From NCBI GenBank assembly GCA_016933515.1, contig JAFGAV010000082.1, positions 1-49,645 of the forward strand: a DNA stretch of 49,645 nucleotides. Reading direction: 5' to 3'. Positions 29,140 through 37,364 of the stretch are shown here, piece after piece; position 1 is the stretch's first letter; each line of letters starts with the position of its first letter. Both the position numbers and the translations under genes were made by a program. Below the pieces are notes generated by a model. The model was not told where the DNA came from, ran no database searches, and saw only the letters and a list, made by a program, of their open reading frames with translations. Source of the stretch: Candidatus Aminicenantota bacterium (GTDB lineage: Bacteria; Acidobacteriota; Aminicenantia; Aminicenantales; JAFGAV01).

Positions 29140-32100
29140 CGGATCCTCCATTCATGAATGCCGGCCGAAAAATTTTTGCGGCACCTGATTTCGATCCGCA
29201 AGGCCGCGGTCGACACCGGAGAAAACGCCATGATGTTGTATCGGTCCGGTTCTACGGCGGCGGAGGAGGCGCGCTCGACGCCGCGCCACGTCCCGCCGTC
29301 CCGATACAGAACCCGCCACGATTCCGGGACGCGGCAATCGCCCGAACCCGCCGCCTCGTCGACCCAATACACCTCGACGCCCGAGATCCTGACCGGCGAG
29401 GGGAAGTCGTACTGGACCCATTCGCGAGTTCCCTTATTCGGTTTCCAGTGAACAAAGGGATAAGTCGTGTCGCTTGAAGAGAGAGGATCGTAGAGGTCGT
29501 TCAGGGCCCGTGCGTCCCGCCCGCCGGAGACGGAGGGCTCGGCGTCGGAGGCGGGAGTGGGGCGGGGAAGCGGCCGAGCCCCCTCCGCTTTCCGGGGCAA
29601 CCAAACCGCCATCTCGCCGCGGCCGCGATGCGCCCAGGAGAAATACGGCACGGCCGTGAACGCTTGAGGAGATTCGAGGATCGTTGCTCCGTCGCGCCCG
29701 CGGCGAACGGACAAAGCTTGGCCGTTGAGGACGACGATGCCGCCCAAGAGGTCGTCCCTTCTCTGCGGTTCGAGAGCGGCGTCGTCGGGGATCGCCAGAT
29801 GGGAGACGCGTCCCTCGTGGTCGACGCCCTCGGCGCAATAGACGATCGGGCCACGCTCCAGGGCGACGCGTCCGGCATTGTCCCGGACCCGATCGTGGGC
29901 CCGGATTCGGCGGACAGGCATGGGGAGTTCGAGCTCGATCGCGTCGCCTTTGGCCCACGTGCGGTTGACGAGGACCCACCCCCGGTCCGCAGCGACCGGG
30001 ACGGCCCGGCCGTTGACCTTCAAGCTTGCGGCCGGCTCGAGTCCGTCGGCAAAGGCGTACAGGTCGCCGGGAAACGGTCGGTTTCTCGCCCATCCGGGGA
30101 TGCGAACCGCGATCGTGAAAGGCAGGGCGACCTGGGGATCGACGAGAATCTCCACGCGTCCGTTCCAGGGGTAATCCGTTCTCTGGACGATCTTGATGTC
30201 CCGTCCGTTTTTCAGCGTCAGCGAAGCCCGGCTGTCGGCGAAAAGGTTGACGTACAGGATTCCTTCGCCGAGAGCGTAAAGGAATCCGGGAACAGCGGGG
30301 AGGAAGCGCGAAAGATTGGAGGGACAGCAGGCGCAGGAGAACCAGGGGCTCCGCTGATGCCGGCCGAATGACGCCAGCGGGTTGGAGTAGAAAAAGCGGT
30401 CTCCGTCCAGGCTGACTCCGGGCAGGATGCCGTTATAGAGAAGGCGCTCCAGGACATCGAGCGAGTCCGATTCTCCGTTCAAAAGGAACAGCCGCCGGCT
30501 CCAGAGCGCCATGGCGATCGAGGCGCACGTTTCGCAGTAAGCCGTGGCGTTGGGGAGATCATAATCGGGACCGAATCCCTCGATCGCCCCCGCGGCGCCG
30601 ACGCCGCCCGTCACGTACATTTTCTTCGACACGACGTTTCGCCACAGGGTTTCCAGCGCTCTCTGCGCGGCCGGTCCGGCGTTCGTGAGAGCCGCGATGT
30701 CCGTCGCGGCGGCATAGAGATATCCCGCCCTGACGGCGTGTCCGACGGGATCGGTCTGGTCGTTCAGCGGCATGTGGTCTTGGGCGTATTCGCCGAAGGA
30801 TTCGCGGCCTTCGAAGCGGCCCCGCTCATTGAGGAAATGGCGGGCCAGTTCGAGATAGGAACGGTTTCCGGTCAGGCCGTAGAGCTTGACCAGGCCGATT
30901 TCGATTTCCGGATGCCCGGGCACCCCCGGGCGCTTTCCCGGACCGAAGACCGATGCCACGAGGTCGGCGTTCTTAAGGGCCACGTTCAGCAAACCGCGCT
31001 TCCCGGTGGCCCGGAAATGGGCCGCCGCGGCCTCGTAAAGATGTCCGGCGTTGTAGAGTTCATGGCCCCGGCGCAGGTCGGACCATCGTTCGGGTGAGTC
31101 GACCCACAGGACGGAGGGATTCTGCCGGAAAATCGTTCGGGCCGTATAAAGATATCCGTCCGGCTCCTGGGCGGCGGCGATCACGGAAATCAGTTCGTCG
31201 ATGCGCTTCTCGAGCGCGGGGTCGGGGTGCGATTCCAGAGAGGCGGAGGCGCCCTCGATGATCTTGAAGACGTCCGAGTCGTCGAAGGGATAGCGGGTGT
31301 GGAACTTGCGTTCGACGGCCGATCCGGCCAGAAGGGCGGCGGCGGTCTCGAAGTTGCGAATGCGTCCCGTCTCTTCGCATTGGCGCAGGGCGTAGGGAAT
31401 CGTCACCCGGCGGTTCGTCTCCAGGCGGGGAGCCCAGAACCGGTCGGTCAACGTGACCCGGGCGAAAGGAACGGGCGTCAGCGCATAGTCGGGCTTCAGG
31501 GCGTCCAGGAGTTCAACCTCGTAGACGAGGGTCGTGCCCGGAGAGATGACGAAACGTTTGCCGCCGGGCTGTTCGCGGCCGTAATAGCCCCGCGTTCCGT
31601 AAGCCAGCGGGGCGGGGGCGATGACCAAGCGCTTCTCGCCTCTTTTCATCGTCGCCAGAGCGGATTCCAGGGCGGGAGTGAGAGAAGTGTGACCGGGGCG
31701 ATAGAGAAACGGCTCGGCGGGGGGAGAGGAAGAGGGCCGGCCTTCGTCGGCGGTGCTGAAGAATTTCCGGCCGGCGAAAGTCTGACCGCTGTAGATCACC
31801 TTCAGCCGGTCGCCTTTTTCGGGACCGACTTTCCCCCCGGCCTCGAGGACCTGATACCTCAAACCGCTGGGCGTCAGGACGGCTTCCGGCCAGTTGGCGG
31901 CGATCACCGCCTTCTCGCTTTTTTCCTTAGCCGCCGCGGCCTCCAGGACACGGCGCCGGGCCGTTTCCAAAAGGGCGACAAAGGACTTCGTGTCGGTTTT
32001 GAAGGCCGCCGCCTGCGGGCCGGAGCGCAGAATGTCCACCGAGACGATCGCGTCCCCTTGGACGACGGCGTTCACCACGTCCAGGCCTTCGACCACCCGG

Positions 32101-32576
32101 CCGAAGACGGTGTAATCCCCGTCGAGATAGGATCGGTCGGCGAGCGTGACGTAGAACTGGCTTCCGTTGGTGTGGGGGCCGGAATTGGCCATGCCCAGGA
32201 CCCCGGCCCGGCCGTGGCCCAGGCCGGGATGGATTTCATTCGGGATTTCGTAGTTCGGGCCTTCGGCCGCCGATCCCTCGGGCCGGCCGGCCTGGATGAC
32301 ATGGCCGGGGACGACGCGGTGGAACTTCGTGCCGTTGAAGAACGGCCGCCCGACGGGAAAGACGCCGTTCTCGATCGTCCCCTCGGCCAAGCCGATGAAA
32401 TTGGCGACGGTGAGGGGCGTTTTCTTGAAGTCCAATTCGAGGACGATGACGCCCCGACTCGTGTTGAGACGGGCCAGGATTTTGTCTTCCGATCCCGTCC
32501 GGCTTCCCGGTTGGAGGGGCAGGGCCAGGAGCAAGGTCAGGAGCCCCGTGGCGGTCTTGGCGGCTGGGTTTTTCAT
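29136..32576 (-). CDS. Exported multidomain protein: cyclophilin + FKBP + GH127 (DUF1680) + discoidin-like domain
   Basis: A single 1146-residue frame. ATG 32576 follows GGAGGTCGCC and starts a signal peptide (about 1-25). Domain 1 (about 33-185) is a cyclophilin PPIase (FHRVVPGHVIQAGRPEGS, LGMANSGPHTNGSQFYV). Domain 2 (about 235-358) is an FKBP PPIase (TPSGLRYQVLEAGG, GDRLKVIYSGQ, YEVELLDA). Domain 3 (about 369-990) is a complete GH127/DUF1680 beta-L-arabinofuranosidase-type glycosidase starting FARVTLTDRFWAPRLETNRR; the expected Glu666, Glu682, Cys684, Cys750 and Cys751 of the zinc-thiolate active site are all present (IEGFG, CETCA, ACCPSN). Domain 4 (about 1010-1146) is discoidin/F5-8C-like (WVQYDFPSPVRISGVEVYW). 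There is no stop or frame change at the junction. It probably acts in the periplasm or outside on arabinose-containing glycans or glycoproteins. Confidence 0.85.
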   Translation of the reverse strand: MKNPAAKTATGLLTLLLALPLQPGSRTGSEDKILARLNTSRGVIVLELDFKKTPLTVANFIGLAEGTIENGVFPVGRPFFNGTKFHRVVPGHVIQAGRPEGSAAEGPNYEIPNEIHPGLGHGRAGVLGMANSGPHTNGSQFYVTLADRSYLDGDYTVFGRVVEGLDVVNAVVQGDAIVSVDILRSGPQAAAFKTDTKSFVALLETARRRVLEAAAAKEKSEKAVIAANWPEAVLTPSGLRYQVLEAGGKVGPEKGDRLKVIYSGQTFAGRKFFSTADEGRPSSSPPAEPFLYRPGHTSLTPALESALATMKRGEKRLVIAPAPLAYGTRGYYGREQPGGKRFVISPGTTLVYEVELLDALKPDYALTPVPFARVTLTDRFWAPRLETNRRVTIPYALRQCEETGRIRNFETAAALLAGSAVERKFHTRYPFDDSDVFKIIEGASASLESHPDPALEKRIDELISVIAAAQEPDGYLYTARTIFRQNPSVLWVDSPERWSDLRRGHELYNAGHLYEAAAAHFRATGKRGLLNVALKNADLVASVFGPGKRPGVPGHPEIEIGLVKLYGLTGNRSYLELARHFLNERGRFEGRESFGEYAQDHMPLNDQTDPVGHAVRAGYLYAAATDIAALTNAGPAAQRALETLWRNVVSKKMYVTGGVGAAGAIEGFGPDYDLPNATAYCETCASIAMALWSRRLFLLNGESDSLDVLERLLYNGILPGVSLDGDRFFYSNPLASFGRHQRSPWFSCACCPSNLSRFLPAVPGFLYALGEGILYVNLFADSRASLTLKNGRDIKIVQRTDYPWNGRVEILVDPQVALPFTIAVRIPGWARNRPFPGDLYAFADGLEPAASLKVNGRAVPVAADRGWVLVNRTWAKGDAIELELPMPVRRIRAHDRVRDNAGRVALERGPIVYCAEGVDHEGRVSHLAIPDDAALEPQRRDDLLGGIVVLNGQALSVRRGRDGATILESPQAFTAVPYFSWAHRGRGEMAVWLPRKAEGARPLPRPTPASDAEPSVSGGRDARALNDLYDPLSSSDTTYPFVHWKPNKGTREWVQYDFPSPVRISGVEVYWVDEAAGSGDCRVPESWRVLYRDGGTWRGVERASSAAVEPDRYNIMAFSPVSTAALRIEIRCRKNFSAGIHEWRIR

Positions 32577-32670
32577 GGCGACCTCCGCAGCGGTTTTCTC
32601 CATTGTGACAAGGCTCGAGTCCGAACGCAACCTCAGCCTCGGGTTTCGAAACTTCGGGGCTCCGAACGCG

Positions 32671-32676
32671 TATAAT
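32671..32676 (+). promoter_or_regulatory. -10 element before the DUF4342 gene
   Basis: TATAAT at 32671-32676; the -35 region is not clear. About 23 nt of leader contain the GAGGAGG ribosome site before ATG 32706. Confidence 0.5.
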
Positions 32677-32705
32677 AAAGAGAGACATTTCCGAGGAGGT
32701 CTTCC

Positions 32706-32972
32706 ATGGCCGAGAATCAGAAAACGCGGTTCAACGTTTCCGGCGATGATTTGGTCAATGCCGTAAAAAAAATCATCCACGAGGGGAACATCAGGCGCGT
32801 GCGCCTTCTTCAGGGCGAAAAACCCCTGATCGACATCCCCCTGACCATCGGGGCTTCCGCGGCGGTCATCACCGTCCTGGCCGCGCCCGTGCTCGCGGCC
32901 GTGGCCGTCATCGCCGCCCTCGTCAGCGAGTGCACGATCGAGGTGGAAAAGATCGAAAATCCGAAAGATTGA
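32706..32972 (+). CDS. DUF4342 family small membrane-associated protein
   Basis: An 88-residue protein with the DUF4342 pattern: a soluble helical lead (FNVSGDDLVNAVKKIIHEGN), a strand (IRRVRLLQGEKPLIDIP), one hydrophobic segment (about 46-73, SAAVITVLAAPVLAAVAVIAA) and the conserved end CTIEVEK. In related proteins the first part is sometimes described as UBA-like; the function is unknown. ATG 32706 follows GAGGAGG. The gene has its own -10 element, is divergent from the PPIase-GH127 gene, and repeat copy 2 begins 27 bp after its stop codon. Confidence 0.85.
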   Translation: MAENQKTRFNVSGDDLVNAVKKIIHEGNIRRVRLLQGEKPLIDIPLTIGASAAVITVLAAPVLAAVAVIAALVSECTIEVEKIENPKD

Positions 32973-32998
32973 GGGCGGACATGCCCCGCGCCGAAAAC

Positions 32999-33107
32999 AT
33001 CAAGAAGGCTCGGCTCCATGACGTTTTGTGTGGTCCTTTAGCGTGAGCATCGGGCCTCAGACTAGAATTCAACACACAATTCGTCATAGAGCCAGAAGGC
33101 TCTTGAT
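32999..33107 (+). repeat. Near-palindromic intergenic repeat, copy 2 (core 33012-33093)
   Basis: Second copy of the element at 21402-21506, inverted relative to it in the window but in the same orientation with respect to the gene that ends just upstream. Terminal inverted repeats (GGCTCCATGACG... and ...CGTCATAGAGCC) extend outwards to ATCAAGA and TCTTGAT, about 109 bp in all. It begins 27 bp after the DUF4342 stop and encodes nothing. Confidence 0.75.
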
Positions 33108-33290
33108 TTTCTCGGGGAGAGGGGGTATAAAAGGGAAAACCTTGTTTCGCTGGCTGGGCAAGGACAAAATTTTTCATAATTCCCCTTTTAGCTTGATTTT
33201 CCCCTAAACAGCCAGCGCTTCTTTCTCCTCCCGGCCCTTTACGAACTTCGCGGTTTTCTGTAAACTTCAGCGCTTCCGATCGGCATCTCC
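33108..33290. other. AT-rich region rich in inverted repeats before the MFS gene
   Basis: Contains CGCTGGCTG (33148-33156) and its complement CAGCCAGCG (33209-33217), and between and outside them G/A-rich and T/C-rich stretches (AAAAGGGAAAA, TTCCCCTTTTAG, TTTTCCCC) that can also pair. Together with repeat copy 2 it makes a 318-bp gap without genes. Markedly lower GC than its surroundings. It may carry the MFS promoter (TTGTTT at 33142, CAAAAT at 33165 is the best match seen). Confidence 0.5.
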
Positions 33291-34526
33291 ATGCAGCCGG
33301 CCGGAACGGAGGCGGAAGTGACGCATGCGATCTCCGGCCGACGGACGCCCTCGTCCGCATTTTTTCGCCGGGACTTTCTCGTTGCCCTGCTGGGGTATTT
33401 TTTCCTTTTCATGAGCATGACCCTCTTTTTCATCTTCCCTCTTTTTCTGGGACGGTTCGGCGCCTCCCAGAGCCGCGTGGGGCTCATCATGGGCATCCAC
33501 AGCCTGATGGCCATCCTTGTCCGGCCTTTTTTCGGACGGCAAATCGATCGGCGTGGAGGGAAGAGATTGTCCCTGCTCGGTTTGGGCCTGCTCATGGCGG
33601 TCATGCCTTTGTTTCACCTGGTGAAGGACGCCGGATTTTTACCTGTGTTCCTCCGGGCGTTGACCGGCCTGGGCTGGGGCGTCAGCATGACGGCCACGAT
33701 CACCATCTGTTCCGACTTGGCGCCTCTCGACCGCCTGGCCCATTCGATCGGCGTCGTCGGGGCGGCCGGGCTCGTGGCCAGCGCCGTGGGACCCATGCTG
33801 GCCGAGGAAATCGTGCGTTTTTTCGGATTCGGCTGGCTGTTCAACGCCGGTCTGGGATTCATCGTCCTCGCCTTCGTGTGCCTCCTTGTCATCCGCGAAG
33901 TCCCGCGCCCGGAGAGCAACGGGCGCCCGCCGGGACGGAAGTTGTTCGTCGGGCTGACGCCGGCGATGATTCTCCTCATCGGCCTCATGCCCGTCGTCCA
34001 TGGAGCGGTGCGAAGCGCGGTCATTTATTTCATCGCTCTTTTCGGCAAATCCCTCGCGCTCGAACGCATCGGGCCCTTTTTCTTCGCCTTTTCCACGGCG
34101 GCCATACTTACACGACTCAGCGGGGGGGATCTCTCCGACCGGTTCGGACGGAAACGGGTCATATTTCCCGCGGCTCTCATCATCGGACTCAATCTTCTCG
34201 GTTTGTCCCTGGTGAAGTCGTTCTGGCCCTTCGTGCTGGCGGGATTTGTGGCGGGACTGGGACAGGGATTGATTTTTCCGGCTTTGAGCACCTACCTCAT
34301 CGACATCATCGGCCGGGAGCGCAAGGGCACCGCCCTGGGCCTCTACTTGTCTTTGTTCGATGCGGGCATGGCGATGGGCGCGCCGTTCTTCGGATGGATT
34401 TCCGATCTGTGGAACTACCCCGTGATGTACGCCGCGGCCGGGGGCCTGATGCTGGCCGTCGCGGCGCTGTTCCATCTCAAGGCGCCCGAACTCCGGGTTT
34501 CGAGAAGGCCGGCCGAGAGCCCCTGA
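33291..34526 (+). CDS. Major facilitator superfamily transporter
   Basis: A 411-residue, 12-helix MFS permease. The loop 2-3 signature appears as GRQIDRRGGKRLSLLG (about 82-97), and its duplicate in the second half as GDLSDRFGRKRVIFP (about 284-298), confirming the two-fold pseudo-repeat. Helix 1 begins at about 26 (RDFLVALLGYFFLFMSMTLF). The substrate cannot be told; the sequence looks like the drug/proton or sugar-efflux type. ATG 33291 is used; no good ribosome site is visible. No operon partner: the next genes are on the other strand. Confidence 0.85.
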   Translation: MQPAGTEAEVTHAISGRRTPSSAFFRRDFLVALLGYFFLFMSMTLFFIFPLFLGRFGASQSRVGLIMGIHSLMAILVRPFFGRQIDRRGGKRLSLLGLGLLMAVMPLFHLVKDAGFLPVFLRALTGLGWGVSMTATITICSDLAPLDRLAHSIGVVGAAGLVASAVGPMLAEEIVRFFGFGWLFNAGLGFIVLAFVCLLVIREVPRPESNGRPPGRKLFVGLTPAMILLIGLMPVVHGAVRSAVIYFIALFGKSLALERIGPFFFAFSTAAILTRLSGGDLSDRFGRKRVIFPAALIIGLNLLGLSLVKSFWPFVLAGFVAGLGQGLIFPALSTYLIDIIGRERKGTALGLYLSLFDAGMAMGAPFFGWISDLWNYPVMYAAAGGLMLAVAALFHLKAPELRVSRRPAESP

Positions 34527-34591
34527 GGAGGGGGACGTCTCCCTTTCTCACGCCGGAAGGAGAACCGGGGGCCCGAAGTCCGTCCTCGGCT

Positions 34592-35938
34592 TCATGTTCC
34601 GGCCACCGTCATTTCGCCGATCTTGATCGTCGGCCCGGAAAGCCCCAGCGCCAGGTCCAGGTCGGAGCCGACATCTTGGATGTCGTTCAGAATCCGTTCC
34701 AGGTTCCCTGAGATCGTGATCTCGGATACGGGGAAGGAGATTTCGCCCTTCTCCACCCACAGGCCGAACGCGCCCCGGGAAACCTCTCCCGTCACGGGAT
34801 TGAGCCCGTGTCCCAGAGTCTTGACAATGAGGAGGCCGCGGTCCGTCGAGGCGATGATGTCTTCGGCGCTCCGCCCGCCCGGACGGAGGTAGAAGTTGTT
34901 CGGCCCCACCCCCCCGCCGTCGGCGTTGCCCGTGCTCTTCAGGCCGAGTTTGCGGGAGGCATAGACGTCGCACAGGAACCGCTTCAGGACGCCCTGGTCC
35001 ATGACTGTTGTCCTCCGGCAGGGAACGCCTTCGGCGTCGAACGGACGGGTGCCGGGCAGGCCGGGAAGAAGACCGTCGTCCAGGACCGTCACCAGGCCGT
35101 TGCCCACTTTCTCGCCCCGCCTGTCCGCGAGGAAGGTGGCTTTTTGAAAAACCGCGGTTCCGGAAACGCAGGAGAACAGGAATCCCATGAGCCAGGATGT
35201 CATCAGCGGCTCGAAAAGGACGGGCAGCCGTTGGGTCTTGATCTTTTTCGGTCGGAGCAGCCTGACCGTCCTTTCCACAGCCGTGCGGGCGACGGCCTCC
35301 GGCGAAGCGAGGTCTTTCCACCGCACGCCCGAAGAGAACCAGAAATCCTCGACCCGGTCGTTTGTCCCACCGGCCTGAAGGCCCAGGCTGAGCGAGCAGT
35401 GCGTGACGCCGTAGTCGCGGAGGAACCCCTTGGAATTGGCCAGGATGACCGTCGATGCGTTCGTTTCCAGGCTTGCGCCCTGGGAGTTGGTGATGCGCCG
35501 GTCCTCGAGCGCGAGCTTCTCGGTGAGCATCGCCGTCTCGATCTTGGTCCGCGGCTCGACGGACGACAGTTCCGGATCGTAAATGCCGAGCGTGGAGGGA
35601 TCGGGCGGAGCGTCGCCGGATTCGGGGAGTCCCGCGCAGGGGTCCGGCTCCGCCAACCGGGCGCGCTCGACGGCCCGACGGACCAGTCCGTTGAGGACAT
35701 CCTTCGACAGGTCCGAGGAAGAGGCGTGGGCCGTGCGTCGGTCGAGGATGACCCTCAGGTCCACGCTTCTCGATCCGGCCTGAATGAGATTCTCGATGCG
35801 TCCGAGCCGGACATCGACGCTGAACTCCGTTCCCTCGGCGACGTGGACCTCCGCTTCTTCGGCTCCCGCCTTCAGGGCTTTCTCGACCAGATCCGCGGCC
35901 ATGCGGCGCAGGCTCTCCGCGGAACGTTCAGTCCTCAA
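34592..35938 (-). CDS. pmbA: TldE/PmbA subunit of the TldD/E metalloprotease
   Basis: A 448-residue U62-family protein, the non-catalytic partner of TldD. Visible features include the N-terminal AEVHVAEGTEFSVDVRLGRI (family: uneven glycine-rich beta domain), DLRVILDRRTAHASSSDLS, and the C-terminal GNLERILNDIQDVGSDLD followed by PTIKIGEMTVAGT. There is no HExxxH motif, as expected for TldE. TldD/TldE together degrade unfolded peptides and mature microcin- and RiPP-type peptides. The start is TTG at 35938, supported by GGAGGATCGC in front; the reading frame overlaps tldD by 11 bp. An internal ATG at 35902 has no comparable site. Confidence 0.9.
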   Translation of the reverse strand: MRTERSAESLRRMAADLVEKALKAGAEEAEVHVAEGTEFSVDVRLGRIENLIQAGSRSVDLRVILDRRTAHASSSDLSKDVLNGLVRRAVERARLAEPDPCAGLPESGDAPPDPSTLGIYDPELSSVEPRTKIETAMLTEKLALEDRRITNSQGASLETNASTVILANSKGFLRDYGVTHCSLSLGLQAGGTNDRVEDFWFSSGVRWKDLASPEAVARTAVERTVRLLRPKKIKTQRLPVLFEPLMTSWLMGFLFSCVSGTAVFQKATFLADRRGEKVGNGLVTVLDDGLLPGLPGTRPFDAEGVPCRRTTVMDQGVLKRFLCDVYASRKLGLKSTGNADGGGVGPNNFYLRPGGRSAEDIIASTDRGLLIVKTLGHGLNPVTGEVSRGAFGLWVEKGEISFPVSEITISGNLERILNDIQDVGSDLDLALGLSGPTIKIGEMTVAGT

Positions 35939-37364
35939 GCGATCCTCCGACGGTCATGGAGGAGACCTTGAGCGTCGGACAGCCGTCCGTGACGGGAACG
36001 TCCTGTCCGTCCTTGCTGCATGTTCCCGTCGGCAAACCGAAGGCGAGGTCCGAGCCGACCATGGTCATTTTCCTCAGGATGTCCAGATTGGAGCCGATCA
36101 GGGTCACGTGTTTCACCCGGCGGGTCAGACGCCCGTTTTCGATGAGGCGGCCCGAGCTCACGGTGAACGTGAATTTTCCCGAGTCCTCGACTTGACCGCC
36201 CAGAAAGCGCTCGGCGTACAGGCCTTTCTTGACCGAGCGGATGATGTCCTCCGGGTCAAACTCGCCCCGGTCGACGAAAATGTTCGACATGCGGGGCAGG
36301 GGCGGACAGGTGAAGTCCTGGCGCCGTCCGTGTCCGGTCAGGGGCCGGCGCAAGATCCGCGCCGAAATCCGGTCTTGGAGCAGGCCGGTCAGAACGCCTT
36401 TTTCGACGAGCGGGGTCTTGGAAGGCACGGTGCCTTCGTCGTCGACCCGGTAAGAGCCTCGAAAGGACGGGAGGGTGGGATCGTCGAAGATCGTCACCTC
36501 TCCGGAGCCGACGCGCCGACCGAGCTTGTCCCAGAACACCGATGTTTTTTTCCTGACGAAATCCGCTTCGAGGAGATGGCCGACGGCCTCATGGATGAAA
36601 ACCCCGCTGTGGCCCGCCGCGAGCACCACGGGCATTTCTCCGGCCGGTGCGTCCCGGGCTTCGAGAAGATCCGCGGCTTCCCGGGCGGCGTCGGCGGCGA
36701 TCGCGGCCGGGCTCATCGCTTCGGACAGGGCTTCAAGCCCGACTCTTCCTCCGCCGCCTGAAAAGCCCGACTCTCTCCGTCCGCCTTTCTCGGCCAGGAC
36801 AAGGCAGCCGAGCCGCAGCATCGGCCTCCGGTCCTCGACCAGAAGTCCTTCGCTGTTGGCGATGAGGACGTTTTGAAGACAGTCGCTCAAAGAGACCTTG
36901 ACCTTGTTTACCGCCGGATCGAAATGCCGGGCCGCGTCGTAGGTCTCGCGCACGAGCCTGATTTTGACCTCGAGAGGAGCCGCATGAGAGGGGATCCGGA
37001 GAGGGTCAGGCTCCCGGACGGGAATCGTCTCCTTCAAGGGAAAGGGCTTGCGCGGCGCTCCTCCGGCGGCCACGGACGCCGCCGTTGAGGCGGCGGCGTG
37101 GACGGCCTCCTCGGAGAGGTCGCTCGTGTAGGCGTAGCCGGTCTGCCCGTCCCTGATGACGCGGACCCCGAGTCCCAGGACCACGTTTTCGGCCGTGTCC
37201 TTGATGATGTCGTCTTCCATGAGCAGGGATGTGTGCGCCCGGCGCTCGACGAACAGTTCGGAAAATTCGCCGCCTTTGGACAGGCCGAGATTCAAGGCTT
37301 GTTCCAGATCGCTTTTCTTCAGCCCGAACAGGTTTTCATCCATTTGATCTTTTGCGGCCTTCAT
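35928..37364 (-). CDS. tldD: TldD subunit of the TldD/E metalloprotease
   Basis: A protein of up to 478 residues with the catalytic motif HEAVGHLLEADF (HExxxH, zinc-binding). Further family stretches are SGEVTIFDDPTLPSFRGSY, DDEGTVPSKTPLVEKGVLTG, and C-terminal MTMVGSDLAFGLPTGTCSKDGQ. The active unit is a TldD-TldE heterodimer, and tldE follows with an 11-bp overlap. Neither ATG 37364 nor ATG 37343 has a good ribosome site; the second gives a tighter (8-bp) overlap with the upstream membrane-protein gene. No RiPP precursor is evident nearby, so a general peptidase role is as likely as peptide maturation. Confidence 0.92.
   Translation of the reverse strand: MKAAKDQMDENLFGLKKSDLEQALNLGLSKGGEFSELFVERRAHTSLLMEDDIIKDTAENVVLGLGVRVIRDGQTGYAYTSDLSEEAVHAAASTAASVAAGGAPRKPFPLKETIPVREPDPLRIPSHAAPLEVKIRLVRETYDAARHFDPAVNKVKVSLSDCLQNVLIANSEGLLVEDRRPMLRLGCLVLAEKGGRRESGFSGGGGRVGLEALSEAMSPAAIAADAAREAADLLEARDAPAGEMPVVLAAGHSGVFIHEAVGHLLEADFVRKKTSVFWDKLGRRVGSGEVTIFDDPTLPSFRGSYRVDDEGTVPSKTPLVEKGVLTGLLQDRISARILRRPLTGHGRRQDFTCPPLPRMSNIFVDRGEFDPEDIIRSVKKGLYAERFLGGQVEDSGKFTFTVSSGRLIENGRLTRRVKHVTLIGSNLDILRKMTMVGSDLAFGLPTGTCSKDGQDVPVTDGCPTLKVSSMTVGGSLED

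Noticed and set aside
29136..32576. Two adjacent genes (PPIase and GH127) merged by a missed stop
   Set aside because: No stop codon, start codon with ribosome site, or frame change is seen at the junction (about 31440-31500); a GH127 signal peptide is also absent there. Assembly error remains formally possible.
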